From Paenibacillus sp. oral taxon 786 str. D14 (GTDB lineage Bacteria; Bacillota; Bacilli; Paenibacillales; Paenibacillaceae): a DNA stretch of 64,000 bases. Made by a program: the position numbers and the translations under genes. The stretch covers positions 68,430 to 132,429 of the forward strand of contig NZ_GG695971.1 of NCBI RefSeq assembly GCF_000159955.1. The letters run 5' to 3'. This document shows, piece after piece, positions 16,907 through 25,337 of this stretch. The notes beneath the pieces were generated by a model, which saw nothing but the letters and a program-made list of their open reading frames with translations, did no database searches and was not told the origin of the DNA. The first letter of the stretch is position 1, and every line of letters begins with the position of its first letter.

Positions 16907-17078
16907 AAAACCTACCGTTAATTTCGCAAGTTAGATCTCTCCGCACCAATTACAAGTAAAACCTACCGTTAAATTTTATGTTTCCTCGCCAAATTGCTGA
17001 TTTCGATCAAAATAACAGCAGGATTTACCGCTAATTTGGACAAAACCATGAAATTGTCCAAAATTAACGGTAGCTTTT
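16907..17078. repeat. Four copies of a CTACCGTTAATTT repeat
   Basis: Three direct copies (about 16907, 16958 and 17020) and one inverted copy (17059-17078) of a degenerate CTACCGTTAATTT unit are spaced 40-60 bases apart. They lie in noncoding DNA. Their function is unknown. Confidence 0.6.
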
Positions 17079-17104
17079 ACAGTTCGTTAACGCAATTTGG
17101 GCTC

Positions 17105-17141
17105 TTTTGACATGATTCATGGTTATGATACACCCATCAAG
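17105..17141 (+). repeat. 37-bp element shared with 28385-28421
   Basis: This stretch is identical at 33 of 37 positions to the promoter-region element at 28385. Differences cluster in the centre, while TTTTGACATGATT and ACCCATCAAG are retained at the flanks. Here it directly abuts the truncated MFS gene, which suggests that a promoter region was joined to the transporter by deletion. Confidence 0.7.
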
Positions 17142-17765
17142 CGATTTCTAGGCACGATCTCGCTTGATCTGTTCACCGTTCTGCTCGGCGGGGCTACGGC
17201 GCTGCTGCCAATCTTCGCCGAAGACATCCTGCATACAGGGTCATGGGGACTCGGATTGCTTCGGACAGCTCCGGCAGTTGGCGCTTTGCTGATGTCACTT
17301 GTTCTTACGCGGTATTCGATTCAGAATTCGATCAGCAAGTATTTGTTCAGCTCGCTGGCGATCTTTGGCTTGGCTACCGTGCTGTTCGCCGTCTCCAAAA
17401 ATCTCGTATTATCTTTGGTAGCCCTGTTCCTGATCGGCGCATCGGATGTGGTCAGTGTCGTCATTCGTTCTACGCTGGTTCAGTTAAATACGCCGCGTGA
17501 AATGCAGGGACGTGTCAACGCTGTCAACATGCTGTTTATCGGAACCTCGAACCAGCTCGGCGAATTCGAATCCGGCACCATGGCCAATTGGCTTGGTGCA
17601 GTGGTTGCCACCGTCATCGGCGGAATCGGGACGCTCGTTGTGGCCGCGCTCTGGATGCACCTGTTCCCGGTGCTGCGGAATATGAAAACTTATTATGATA
17701 CCAGTCATGAAAGTGAGAAGCCGGAGAAGGGAACTCCTGCGCCGCTAAGTAAACCCGTACAGTAA
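17142..17765 (+). pseudogene. MFS transporter, C-terminal half only
   Basis: The frame encodes about six membrane helices of an MFS_3/EntS-like exporter (from FLGTISLDLFTVLLGGATALLP to the C-terminal tail). Such transporters have about 410 residues and 12 helices, so the N-terminal half is missing. The ATG at 17112 lies in the shared 37-bp element and would add an unrelated 10-residue start. A terminator follows at 17792. I consider it non-functional, although a six-helix product could be made. Confidence 0.82.
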
Positions 17766-17791
17766 AAGTGAAGGGGATCCCACATTACCGG

Positions 17792-17843
17792 GTACCCTGC
17801 ACGGGACACTTAAACCAAAGTGTTTTGTGCAGGTACTTTTTTT
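17792..17843 (+). terminator. Strong intrinsic terminator
   Basis: GTACCCTGCAC pairs with GTGCAGGTAC (one bulge), with an inner ACACT/AGTGT stem, and is followed by seven T residues. Confidence 0.85.
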
Positions 17844-17990
17844 ACCCTTGAAATATGTCACTGATCGTAAAACTTTGTCCCTAGCATATTTCAACAAACT
17901 AGGCTTTCGAACAATAGTAGAGTTGTATTTTTGCAAAATGGCAATAATTTCCCGCAAAATTCTTTTGCTCAATATCATTGAATGTGTCAG

Positions 17991-18013
17991 TGACATATTG
18001 TATGGTTATGTCA
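17991..18013 (+). promoter_or_regulatory. Inverted repeat upstream of GntR/LacI-type regulator
   Basis: TGACATA and TATGTCA form a perfect 7-bp inverted repeat with nine bases between them, 70 bases before the regulator start. A second perfect palindrome, TGTCCGGACA, abuts the start codon at 18073-18082. Either could be the autoregulatory operator. Confidence 0.45.
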
Positions 18014-18082
18014 GCTTAAGCTAATGGCTTGGTAGATCACGCGCGGTTTACCAACTAAAAAATAATAAAGGAATGTCCGGAC

Positions 18083-19303
18083 ATGAGTTCTGAAAGCACT
18101 TCCAAGAAAGAGAAACAACAGCTGTATTTGCAGGTCGCGGAGAAAGTACTGGAGATCATCGAGACCCGGGGACTTCAAGCGCATGATCCTGTACCCTCAG
18201 AGGGTGAACTGGCCAAGTTGTTTGGCGTCAGCCGAATGACGAGTAAATTGGCCTTGGAACAACTGGTGGAGCAGGGGGTAGTTTATCGTCTGCCGAGACG
18301 AGGCACGTTCCTCTCAGGCAATCGGTATGAAGGGAGCAGTGAAAGACTGCAGGAACCGGTACAACCTGCGGTTGAGAAGAAAGTCAATCAACAAGTTGCG
18401 CTCATCATTCCCCACATGTCCGATTATACGTCAAGAATCATTTCGGCAGTCGAGCATGAGTTACGTAAACATCAATTTGAACTCATTTTAAAAATTAGCA
18501 GTGATCAAGACGACCAAGACCGATGTTTACAGGAGCTTGTGGCGGCGGGGATCAGCGGCATCATTTTATTTCCGTGGGGAAGCCGAACCTGCAGCGATCA
18601 GGTGCTCCGATTAAAAATGGAACAAATCCCCAGTGTGATCATCGACCGGATTTTTCGTGAGATTCCGTTCGATTGCGTCTATCACGACCATTTTCAAGGC
18701 TCCTATGAAATGGCGCAGTATTTGATTGCGAAGGGGCATCGGGACATTGGATATTCGTCTAACATTATTGAGAACATCACAAGTCGAGAGGAAAGATATC
18801 AGGGGTACATTCAAGCTTTGCTTGATCATGGGATTCCGGTGAAGAGCGAATATATTCATTTTAGAACAGAACGCTGTGAACCGGGGCGCTTTCATGAGTA
18901 TGATGCCGAACAAGGGGAATTTATTAGAAGTAATCCGCAAATGACAGCTATCATGTGTGCGGATGACCAAGTGGCGATTTCTACATTGTTTTCTGCACTT
19001 CATATGAACATATCCGTTCCGGAGAAGTTGTCTATTGTTGGGTTTTCGAATACTTATCTTTCAGCATTAACGCCCATCCCACTAACTACGGTTCGCCAAG
19101 ATACGGATCGGCTTGCCGCGGCAGCCGTAGACCTGCTCATGAAGCGTATCAATCATTCGAAGGAACAACATCTCACTGTCAAAATAAAAACGAACATTGT
19201 TGAAAGAAAATCGGTATTCGATCGAAGTCATTTATTATCACTTGATAAGGAGCGAGCACGAGATGTCGAAAATGATGAAAGCGTTGGCAATGGTGGTGCT
19301 TAG
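18083..19303 (+). CDS. GntR-type HTH / LacI-type sensor regulator (AraR-like)
   Basis: The 406-residue protein has an N-terminal GntR winged helix (about 12-80, with PSEGELAKLFGVSRMTSKLALEQLVEQG). It is joined to a periplasmic-binding-protein-like effector domain (about 95-385) as in AraR of Bacillus. It starts the operon of an ABC importer and a phosphoesterase and is likely their substrate-responsive repressor. Its 3' end overlaps the start of the binding-protein gene by 41 bases, an unusually long overlap that suggests coupled expression. Confidence 0.9.
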   Translation: MSSESTSKKEKQQLYLQVAEKVLEIIETRGLQAHDPVPSEGELAKLFGVSRMTSKLALEQLVEQGVVYRLPRRGTFLSGNRYEGSSERLQEPVQPAVEKKVNQQVALIIPHMSDYTSRIISAVEHELRKHQFELILKISSDQDDQDRCLQELVAAGISGIILFPWGSRTCSDQVLRLKMEQIPSVIIDRIFREIPFDCVYHDHFQGSYEMAQYLIAKGHRDIGYSSNIIENITSREERYQGYIQALLDHGIPVKSEYIHFRTERCEPGRFHEYDAEQGEFIRSNPQMTAIMCADDQVAISTLFSALHMNISVPEKLSIVGFSNTYLSALTPIPLTTVRQDTDRLAAAAVDLLMKRINHSKEQHLTVKIKTNIVERKSVFDRSHLLSLDKERARDVENDESVGNGGA

Positions 19304-20354
19304 CTGTTTAGTTATCACTGCCTGTGGAAGCAATAACAGTGGAAATGCTGGTGGAAACTCGGCGGCATCCAGTGAAAACCAGGGGAGCCAAGTCAAAAAT
19401 GAAAAATTGATCGTATACACCAATTCAAATTCTGACGGCCGCGGCGAGTGGTGGACGGAGCAAGCGAAAAAAGCAGGATTTGACATTGAAATCGTGGGAG
19501 CAGGCGGCGCGGATCTAACGAATCGCTTGATTGCGGAGAAGAATAATCCGATTGCGGACGTAGTATTCGGCTTAAATAATATATTCTACGAAAATCTGAA
19601 GAAAGAAGGAGTTCTAACGAAATACGTCCCGCAGTGGGCTTCGCAAGTTGACGAGGGCTTAAACGATTTGGAAGGCTACTATCATGGTCTCGTAAAACAA
19701 GCGATTTTGATTGGCTATAATGCGGACATGTATACGCCGGAGACGGCTCCGAAGGATTGGACAGACTTGTATACCAACGAAGCGTTTAAAGGGAAATATG
19801 AAGCGCCAACACGACTTGATAGAGCCACGATGCGTCTGGTTGTCGCAGGGATTTTGTCGCCCTATCAAGATGCCAGTGGAGACCTGGGCATTTCCGATGC
19901 AGGTTGGGACGCGTTGAAGCAACTCTACGATAATGGGATTCCGGTCATTGAAGGGGAGGAGCTTTATGCGAATATGGCCAGCGGAAAAGTTCCAATTGGA
20001 ACGATCGTTTCAGGCGAGCGTGCCAAGCGAGAACAAGAATACGGCGTCAAAACAGGTTATGTGATTCCTGAAATTGGTGTCCCTATGGTTGTCGAACATA
20101 TCGCCATTGTTAATGGCACGAAGAAGCAGGATACGGCAGAACGGTTTGTGGAGTGGTTTGGCAGCGCAGAAATGCAAGGGGCCTTCGCGAAGGAATTTAA
20201 TGCGATGCCCGTTATCGCAGAAGCAGCCGAACAAGCTCCTGATTCAGCTAAAGAAATGTTTGCCCAGTTGAAGGCGCAGCCGTTGGATTGGAGCTTCATT
20301 GCAGAACATCTGGATGCCTGGGCAGAGAAAATTGAATTGCAAATCATGAACTAG
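19263..20354 (+). CDS. ABC transporter substrate-binding lipoprotein (iron/phosphonate-type)
   Basis: The 363-residue lipoprotein has a lipobox ending VITACG with the lipidated cysteine at residue 22. The mature domain (KLIVYTNSNSDGRGEWW, then ADVVFGLNN) matches family 1 binding proteins of the Fe3+/2-aminoethylphosphonate/hexose-phosphate group. I chose the ATG at 19263 for its AAGGAG site and lipoprotein signal; an upstream in-frame start would give a poor signal peptide. The matching ATPase, fused permease and a cytoplasmic phosphoesterase follow, which points to a phosphorylated organic substrate rather than free iron. Confidence 0.9.
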   Translation: MSKMMKALAMVVLSCLVITACGSNNSGNAGGNSAASSENQGSQVKNEKLIVYTNSNSDGRGEWWTEQAKKAGFDIEIVGAGGADLTNRLIAEKNNPIADVVFGLNNIFYENLKKEGVLTKYVPQWASQVDEGLNDLEGYYHGLVKQAILIGYNADMYTPETAPKDWTDLYTNEAFKGKYEAPTRLDRATMRLVVAGILSPYQDASGDLGISDAGWDALKQLYDNGIPVIEGEELYANMASGKVPIGTIVSGERAKREQEYGVKTGYVIPEIGVPMVVEHIAIVNGTKKQDTAERFVEWFGSAEMQGAFAKEFNAMPVIAEAAEQAPDSAKEMFAQLKAQPLDWSFIAEHLDAWAEKIELQIMN

Positions 20355-20369
20355 ACAGCATGGATGGGG

Positions 20370-20401
20370 AACTGCATAGCGCTAGTTTAGGCTATGCAGT
20401 T
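20370..20401 (+). terminator. Intercistronic hairpin (attenuator)
   Basis: AACTGCATAGC and GCTATGCAGTT form a perfect 11-bp stem with a 10-base loop, followed by a pyrimidine-rich but imperfect T tract. It lies between the binding-protein gene and the ATPase gene, where it would raise the ratio of binding protein to transporter by partial termination or RNA protection. Confidence 0.7.
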
Positions 20402-20437
20402 CTTTCTTACAACAACCTAATAGAAAAGGTGAACGTG

Positions 20438-21466
20438 ATGATCACATTTCAAGATATACAAATTCATTTTGGAGATTTCCATGCCATTAAGAACTTTAAT
20501 CTGAAAATCAACGAGGGGGAATTTTTCACCTTTTTAGGCCCTTCAGGCTGTGGTAAAACAACCATTCTTCGAAGTCTAGCAGGTTTCATATCCCCATCTG
20601 GCGGCAGAATTCTATTAAACGACAAAGATATTACACATGCTCCTATTGAAAAACGCGGAATCGGTATGGTGTTCCAAAGCTATGCGTTATTTCCGACGAT
20701 GACGGTGTACGAAAATATTGCATTCGGTAAGCGCGTCAAGAAAGCATCAAAGGCCGAAATCGATCAGGAGGTCCGAGACATTGCTCGTAAGGTCGACCTA
20801 AAGGAAGAACAGTTGCACAAGCGAGTCTCGGATTTGTCGGGCGGGCAGCAGCAGCGTGTAGCGATTGCCAGAGCACTCGTATTAAAGCCGTCGATTTTGG
20901 CCTTGGATGAGCCGTTGTCGAATCTGGATGCGAAGCTGCGCGTCCAGCTCAGAAATGAATTGAAGGAATTGCAAAAGCAGTTTGGCATCACAACCATCTA
21001 TGTGACCCATGATCAGGAGGAAGCGTTAACGTTATCCGACCGGATCGCCGTTTTCAATAATGGGATTCTGGAACAAGTGGGTACGCCTTATGAGATCTAC
21101 AATTCATCTAAAACCGAGTTTGTATGTAATTTCATCGGCGACATTAATAAGTTGGATCCGGGATTGATCGCTAACAGCCCCTTAAAGGAGTTCGTTCCAC
21201 GGAACAAAGTTGCCTATATCCGCAATGAGAAGGTGAATCTATCGCCCGTGTCAGGCAGCGATGTTGTGCGCCTGAAGGCGAAGGTCGTGGATCGTGAATT
21301 TTACGGACTCTATAGCAAGTATGTGCTGGAAATGGCGGGCGGCAGTTTGCTAAAGACGATCGAAAAGGAAAGCGGTCATGTGGGGCATGAGGTCGGAACG
21401 GAAACCGAAGTGTACATTCGACTTGCGGATATTATGCAATATGATCGGACGGAGGGAGGGAATTGA
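20438..21466 (+). CDS. ABC transporter ATP-binding protein (PotA/FbpC type)
   Basis: The 342-residue ATPase has Walker A GPSGCGKTT, the signature LSGGQQQR, Walker B ILALDEPLSNLD and the switch histidine in YVTHDQEEA. A C-terminal TOBE-like region follows. It would energise the fused permease encoded next. I chose the ATG at 20438, preceded by AAAAGGTG; an earlier in-frame ATG would translate the intercistronic hairpin. It ends in a four-base overlap (TTGA) with the permease gene. Confidence 0.94.
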   Translation: MITFQDIQIHFGDFHAIKNFNLKINEGEFFTFLGPSGCGKTTILRSLAGFISPSGGRILLNDKDITHAPIEKRGIGMVFQSYALFPTMTVYENIAFGKRVKKASKAEIDQEVRDIARKVDLKEEQLHKRVSDLSGGQQQRVAIARALVLKPSILALDEPLSNLDAKLRVQLRNELKELQKQFGITTIYVTHDQEEALTLSDRIAVFNNGILEQVGTPYEIYNSSKTEFVCNFIGDINKLDPGLIANSPLKEFVPRNKVAYIRNEKVNLSPVSGSDVVRLKAKVVDREFYGLYSKYVLEMAGGSLLKTIEKESGHVGHEVGTETEVYIRLADIMQYDRTEGGN

Positions 21467-23178
21467 GCGTACAAACGTTAAAGCACAGATTCCGATCCAT
21501 TCATTATGGACAGCTTCTATTATATGTCCTGCTGGCCTGGTTCATTATCGCTTTTCTCATTTACCCGAACCTGAACATTTATTATGAGATCTTCTTCAAA
21601 AATGGAAGCTTCTCGCTGGATGCCGTTCACAAGCTCTTGTCATCGAAACGTGCAATGTCCAGCTTATCCAACAGTTTTATATTAGCGATCTCCCTAGTGA
21701 TTACGGTGAATGTTGTTGGGATTACGTTAGTCCTGCTAACGGAGTATTTTCAGATTAAGGGAGCGAAAATTTTAAAGCTAGGTTTCTTTACCACCTTGTT
21801 GTACCACGGGGTTGTTGTAGCATCGAGTTACAAGTTTGCTTATGGCGAAAATGGATTTATCACGAAAGTGTTATCCGCTCTCTTTCCGGCTTTTAACACA
21901 GGCTGGTTTCATGGGTACTGGGCTGTTCTCTTTGTAATGACGTTCGCCTGTACCTCGAATCACATCTTGTTTTTGGGGAACGCCATCCGCAAGGTGGATT
22001 TTCAAACCATTGAAGCCGCTAGAGGCATGGGGGCGTCTACCTTTTATATTTTGCGGCGGGTTGTGCTGCCCGTATTAAAGCCAACGATCTTTGCTCTGAC
22101 GATCCTCACCTTCCTTACAGGACTTGGGGCGATGTCGGCTCCGCTTATTCTCGGCGGTACGGAATTCCAGACGATTACGCCTATGATCTTGACGTTCTCG
22201 AAGAGTTCAACGTCTAAGGATCTGGCCGCATTACTGGCCCTTGTTCTAGGCCTAGCAACGATTATCTTGCTATCGATCATGATCCGGTTTGAGAAACAAG
22301 GCAATTATATGTCCGTGTCTAAAGTCAAATCCGTATTGGTCAAACAAAAGATTAATCATAAGTTCGGTAACTTCATCACTCACTTGATCGGGTATGTGTT
22401 ATTTGTGATTTACTTAATTCCGGTAACCTTAATTGTCATCTTCTCATTTACCGATTCCCAAAGCATTGCTACATCGACGATTCATTTCGATAGCTTTACG
22501 CTGGAGAATTACGGCAGATTGTTTACCACGATGAGCGCGTTTAAGCCTTACTTGGTAAGTATTTTGTATGCTGCGGCAGCGTCAGTAGTAGTGGTGGCCC
22601 TTGCATTATTTGCATCCAGAATCCTGCACAAACACAAGAATAGCAAGCTGGCAGCAGCGCTGGAATACTCCTTGCTGATTCCATGGGTTCTGCCGTCCAC
22701 GCTGATTGCCATTGGCTTGGTGGTCACTTATAATGTGCCGCGCTTAGTGACGGGGAACACGGTACTTACCGGTACGCTTTGGATGCTATTGATTGGTTAT
22801 GTCATCATCCACATCCCGTTTACGATGCGAATGGTCAAAGCCTCTTTCTTTAGTTTGGACAGCAACTTAGAGGATGCTTCCAAGAACCTGGGGGCCAAAT
22901 CGTTTTATACCTTCAGAAAGGTGCTGCTGCCGATCATCTTGCCGTCCACCCTCGCTGTCTTTGCGTTAAACTTTATTAAAATATTGGACGACTACGATTT
23001 GACCGTTTTCTTATATCACCCCGTGTATCAGACACTGGGAATTGTGATCAAGAGCAGTACGGACGCAGAAGCAGGGGTTGCGGCGCGTGCGATGTCACTG
23101 GTTTATTCTGTCGTGTTGATGATCATGTCTGGAATTACGATGTACTTTGTTTACGGTAGAGGTAATAAAGATAAATAA
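21463..23178 (+). CDS. Fused two-domain ABC permease
   Basis: The 571-residue protein contains two copies of the binding-protein-dependent permease domain, each with an EAA loop (EAARGMGASTFYILRRVVLPVL and EDASKNLGAKSFYTFRKVLLP, shown by their cores). About 12 membrane helices are predicted by eye. Such fusions are typical of the Fe3+, thiamine and phosphonate importer group. The start codon is TTG at 21463, supported by GGAGGGAGGG and by overlap with the ATPase stop. Confidence 0.92.
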   Translation: MSVQTLKHRFRSIHYGQLLLYVLLAWFIIAFLIYPNLNIYYEIFFKNGSFSLDAVHKLLSSKRAMSSLSNSFILAISLVITVNVVGITLVLLTEYFQIKGAKILKLGFFTTLLYHGVVVASSYKFAYGENGFITKVLSALFPAFNTGWFHGYWAVLFVMTFACTSNHILFLGNAIRKVDFQTIEAARGMGASTFYILRRVVLPVLKPTIFALTILTFLTGLGAMSAPLILGGTEFQTITPMILTFSKSSTSKDLAALLALVLGLATIILLSIMIRFEKQGNYMSVSKVKSVLVKQKINHKFGNFITHLIGYVLFVIYLIPVTLIVIFSFTDSQSIATSTIHFDSFTLENYGRLFTTMSAFKPYLVSILYAAAASVVVVALALFASRILHKHKNSKLAAALEYSLLIPWVLPSTLIAIGLVVTYNVPRLVTGNTVLTGTLWMLLIGYVIIHIPFTMRMVKASFFSLDSNLEDASKNLGAKSFYTFRKVLLPIILPSTLAVFALNFIKILDDYDLTVFLYHPVYQTLGIVIKSSTDAEAGVAARAMSLVYSVVLMIMSGITMYFVYGRGNKDK

Positions 23179-23225
23179 GCATCACTAGAATCTGGCGTGG
23201 ATGTTCCCAGAAGTGGAGGAAATCA

Positions 23226-24002
23226 ATGTTTGCGAAAATTATGACTTTTAACTTAAGACTGAATGTGGCGTCAGACGGGGAGAATGCATGGCCGTATCGT
23301 ACGAAGGCGGTGGCTGAAGTGATTAAACGCCATGATGCGGACATCATTGGCATTCAAGAGGGTCTACATGACATGCTTACGGACTTGGAGCCGTTACTTC
23401 CGGAATATGCTTGGATTGGAGAAGGCCGGGAAGGCGGGAACAAAGGCGAATATGCTGCCATTCTGTATAAAAAGAAGAATTGGACTGTAGGAAAGGCGGG
23501 GCATTTCAGTTTATCGGAAACCCCGGAGGAGTTAGGTGCGAGAAGCTGGAGCACTTCCCACCCGCGCATGTGCACTTGGGTGACGTTTAAGTCGCAGACG
23601 GGCGCTGAATTTGCTGCGTTTAATACGCATTTAGACCATATTAGTGAAGAAGCTCAACAGAAAGGTATGGAATTAATTCGAGAGCGAATGAAGGAATTTC
23701 GTACGCAGACGGGTCTTCCGGTCGTGTTAACGGGCGATTTTAACGTTGAACCGGCAAACGCTGTCATTACGGGATTGGAGCAGGAGGGATATCGAAATGC
23801 TTATTCCGTTCTGCAGCAAGAGAAGAAGGAAGTGGGGGCGACGGTTCATCACTTTTTAGGTGGCGAATCCGGAGAGCCGATTGATTATATCTTCGTATCC
23901 CCTGACTTGCAGATCCAGAACGTTAGGGTCGATCGAGAGCTATATGAAGGACGATATCCTTCGGATCATTATCCCGTGATCGCCGAGGTGTCACCGTTGT
24001 AG
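23226..24002 (+). CDS. Endonuclease/exonuclease/phosphatase-family hydrolase
   Basis: This 258-residue protein has the EEP fold shared by DNase I, AP endonuclease and sphingomyelinases. Visible active-site motifs are MTFNLRLNV, the metal glutamate in IIGIQEG (E45), NTHLDH, TGDFNVEP and the C-terminal SDHYPV. It lacks a signal peptide and so acts in the cytoplasm. It is the last gene of an ABC-importer operon with its own GGAGGAAA ribosome site. The likely job is hydrolysis of an imported phosphodiester or phosphomonoester, not DNA repair, although this is inferred only from context. Confidence 0.88.
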   Translation: MFAKIMTFNLRLNVASDGENAWPYRTKAVAEVIKRHDADIIGIQEGLHDMLTDLEPLLPEYAWIGEGREGGNKGEYAAILYKKKNWTVGKAGHFSLSETPEELGARSWSTSHPRMCTWVTFKSQTGAEFAAFNTHLDHISEEAQQKGMELIRERMKEFRTQTGLPVVLTGDFNVEPANAVITGLEQEGYRNAYSVLQQEKKEVGATVHHFLGGESGEPIDYIFVSPDLQIQNVRVDRELYEGRYPSDHYPVIAEVSPL

Positions 24003-24037
24003 TGACCATGACGAGTAGATAAGGGGATGTCTTTGCG

Positions 24038-24802
24038 ATGAAGCTGATTGACGCGGGTTTGTGGAATATTTCCTATGTGGACTTATCGCTGCGAATCGTG
24101 ATTTCGCTTCTGTTAGGCGGCTTGATTGGGTTAGAACGGGAATGGCATAACCATGCAGCCGGTTTCCGTACGCATATTCTGGTCTGCGTAGGGTCAACGA
24201 TGATTATGCTGCTGTCCATTTATGGGTTTGGCGACTTTTCCAACGAATATAACGTTCGGATGGACCCGGCGCGGCTGGCTGCTCAAGTGGTATCCGGCAT
24301 CGGCTTCCTGGGCGCGGGGGCCATCATTCGCAACGGCTCCAGTATTTCAGGGTTAACGACGGCGGCCTCCATTTGGGTTGTGGCAGCGATTGGCTTATGT
24401 GTAGGGGCGGGCTTCTTTTTTGGAGCGGTGCTTGTGACAGTACTGGTCATTATTATTCTGGTGCTGCTCAATAAGTTTGAGAAGAGCTTCCATAACAAAC
24501 GCAGCCGAAATGAAGTGACCGTTCGGATCCTGAATAAGGAGGGCGGCGTCGCTAAGGTTGCGGAATTGTTCGAGCAGGAGGGACTGCTCATTGTGCATAT
24601 GTCCTTAGACGCTCCTAACGATGATCAAGAAGATGAAGGCGTACGAACGCTGCGAATCAAGCTGCATAAGCCGCGCTCAAAGGATCTGCTTCGGGTATTC
24701 GATAAGCTGCTTGCTCTGGATTGCATCCATTCCTTTGAAACGGCTGAGGCGTTGAAGTCGCATCCGGCGCATTCCAGCGTGTCCGCCTCCAGAATGTTAT
24801 AA
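24038..24802 (+). CDS. MgtC/SapB-family membrane protein
   Basis: The 254-residue protein has an N-terminal MgtC domain of about four to five helices (ISLLLGGLIGLEREWHNHAAGFRTHILVCVGST, visible in its parts GGLIGLERE and GFRTHILV) and the conserved GIGFLGAGAI motif. A cytoplasmic C-terminal ACT-like domain follows. MgtC proteins influence membrane potential, ATP synthase and magnesium adaptation; the B. subtilis relative is uncharacterised. It follows the EEP gene by 35 bases and could be in the same transcript. Confidence 0.92.
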   Translation: MKLIDAGLWNISYVDLSLRIVISLLLGGLIGLEREWHNHAAGFRTHILVCVGSTMIMLLSIYGFGDFSNEYNVRMDPARLAAQVVSGIGFLGAGAIIRNGSSISGLTTAASIWVVAAIGLCVGAGFFFGAVLVTVLVIIILVLLNKFEKSFHNKRSRNEVTVRILNKEGGVAKVAELFEQEGLLIVHMSLDAPNDDQEDEGVRTLRIKLHKPRSKDLLRVFDKLLALDCIHSFETAEALKSHPAHSSVSASRML

Positions 24803-24814
24803 TGAAGGTCAAGG

Positions 24815-24834
24815 GCTATCCCTCTAGGGATAGC
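24815..24834 (+). terminator. Terminator of the MgtC gene
   Basis: GCTATCCCT and AGGGATAGC form a perfect 9-bp hairpin followed by TCTATTTGTTGTT. Confidence 0.7.
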
Positions 24835-24965
24835 TCTATTTGTTGTTACAGATGGTCTGCAGCCGCGGAGGATGAAATTCAAACGATGTTTAATCGCCAA
24901 AGGTTTCAAAGGATAAAGTATGATAGATAAATACATCTTAGGAACTCTAGAGGAGTGAACCCACT

Positions 24966-25270
24966 TTGTCGATCTAATACCGATATTACGAAACGCTGAC
25001 GGACCCCGCTCTCCTGGAAGGGGTATGGGACTTGCTGTGCCGTTACGATCATGAATTTATCCCGCCCTTATCCGCTCGTGAGCATACCTACCAGTCCGAT
25101 CTGACCGCTGGCGCAGCGGCAACCACTTTACTGAAGTGATACTTTGAAAGGTTAAAGGAACAAGCGTTTTTGCTGGTACTGGATCGAGAGCAAGTGATCG
25201 GATTTATGTCTTTTCGCCCTCATTATGTTTTTGAACATACGGACGAGCGTGAAGGGATTGGGGTAGGTCA
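24966..25270 (+). pseudogene. GNAT-like acetyltransferase remnant with two stops
   Basis: A TTG with a good GAGGAGTG site at 24966 opens a frame encoding ETLTDPALLEGVWDLL and later FLLVLDREQVIGFMSF. This resembles the first part of a GNAT-family acetyltransferase, though the family assignment is tentative. TAA at 24975 and TGA at 25137 interrupt the same frame, and homology ends near 25270, where a terminator begins. The acetyl-CoA-binding core is missing. The gene is dead by stops and truncation. Confidence 0.65.
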
Positions 25271-25278
25271 ATGCACGC

Positions 25279-25316
25279 AAACGGCGATCCTCCGTTCTTG
25301 GAGAATCGCCGTTTTT
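25279..25316 (+). terminator. Strong bidirectional terminator
   Basis: AAACGGCGATCCTCC pairs with GGAGAATCGCCGTTT (one mismatch). It is flanked by T runs and separates the GNAT remnant from the convergent peptide transporter. Confidence 0.85.
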
Positions 25317-25337
25317 GTAATTTTGCGTGGTTTATTT

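Larger units (their letters stand above)
16387..17104. other. Gene-poor AT-rich region between APH and MFS remnants
   Basis: About 700 bases contain no intact gene. They hold a perfect hairpin (16456-16477), an AT-rich minus-strand gene remnant (16578-16892) and four copies of a CTACCGTTAATTT repeat (16907-17078). Confidence 0.6.

Noticed and set aside
17142..17765. Intact six-helix transporter
   Set aside because: The homology begins in the middle of a 12-helix MFS protein, and the start codon lies in a shared noncoding element.
23226..24002. EEP protein as exodeoxyribonuclease III
   Set aside because: The motifs fit the wider EEP phosphoesterase group, and the gene ends an ABC-importer operon.
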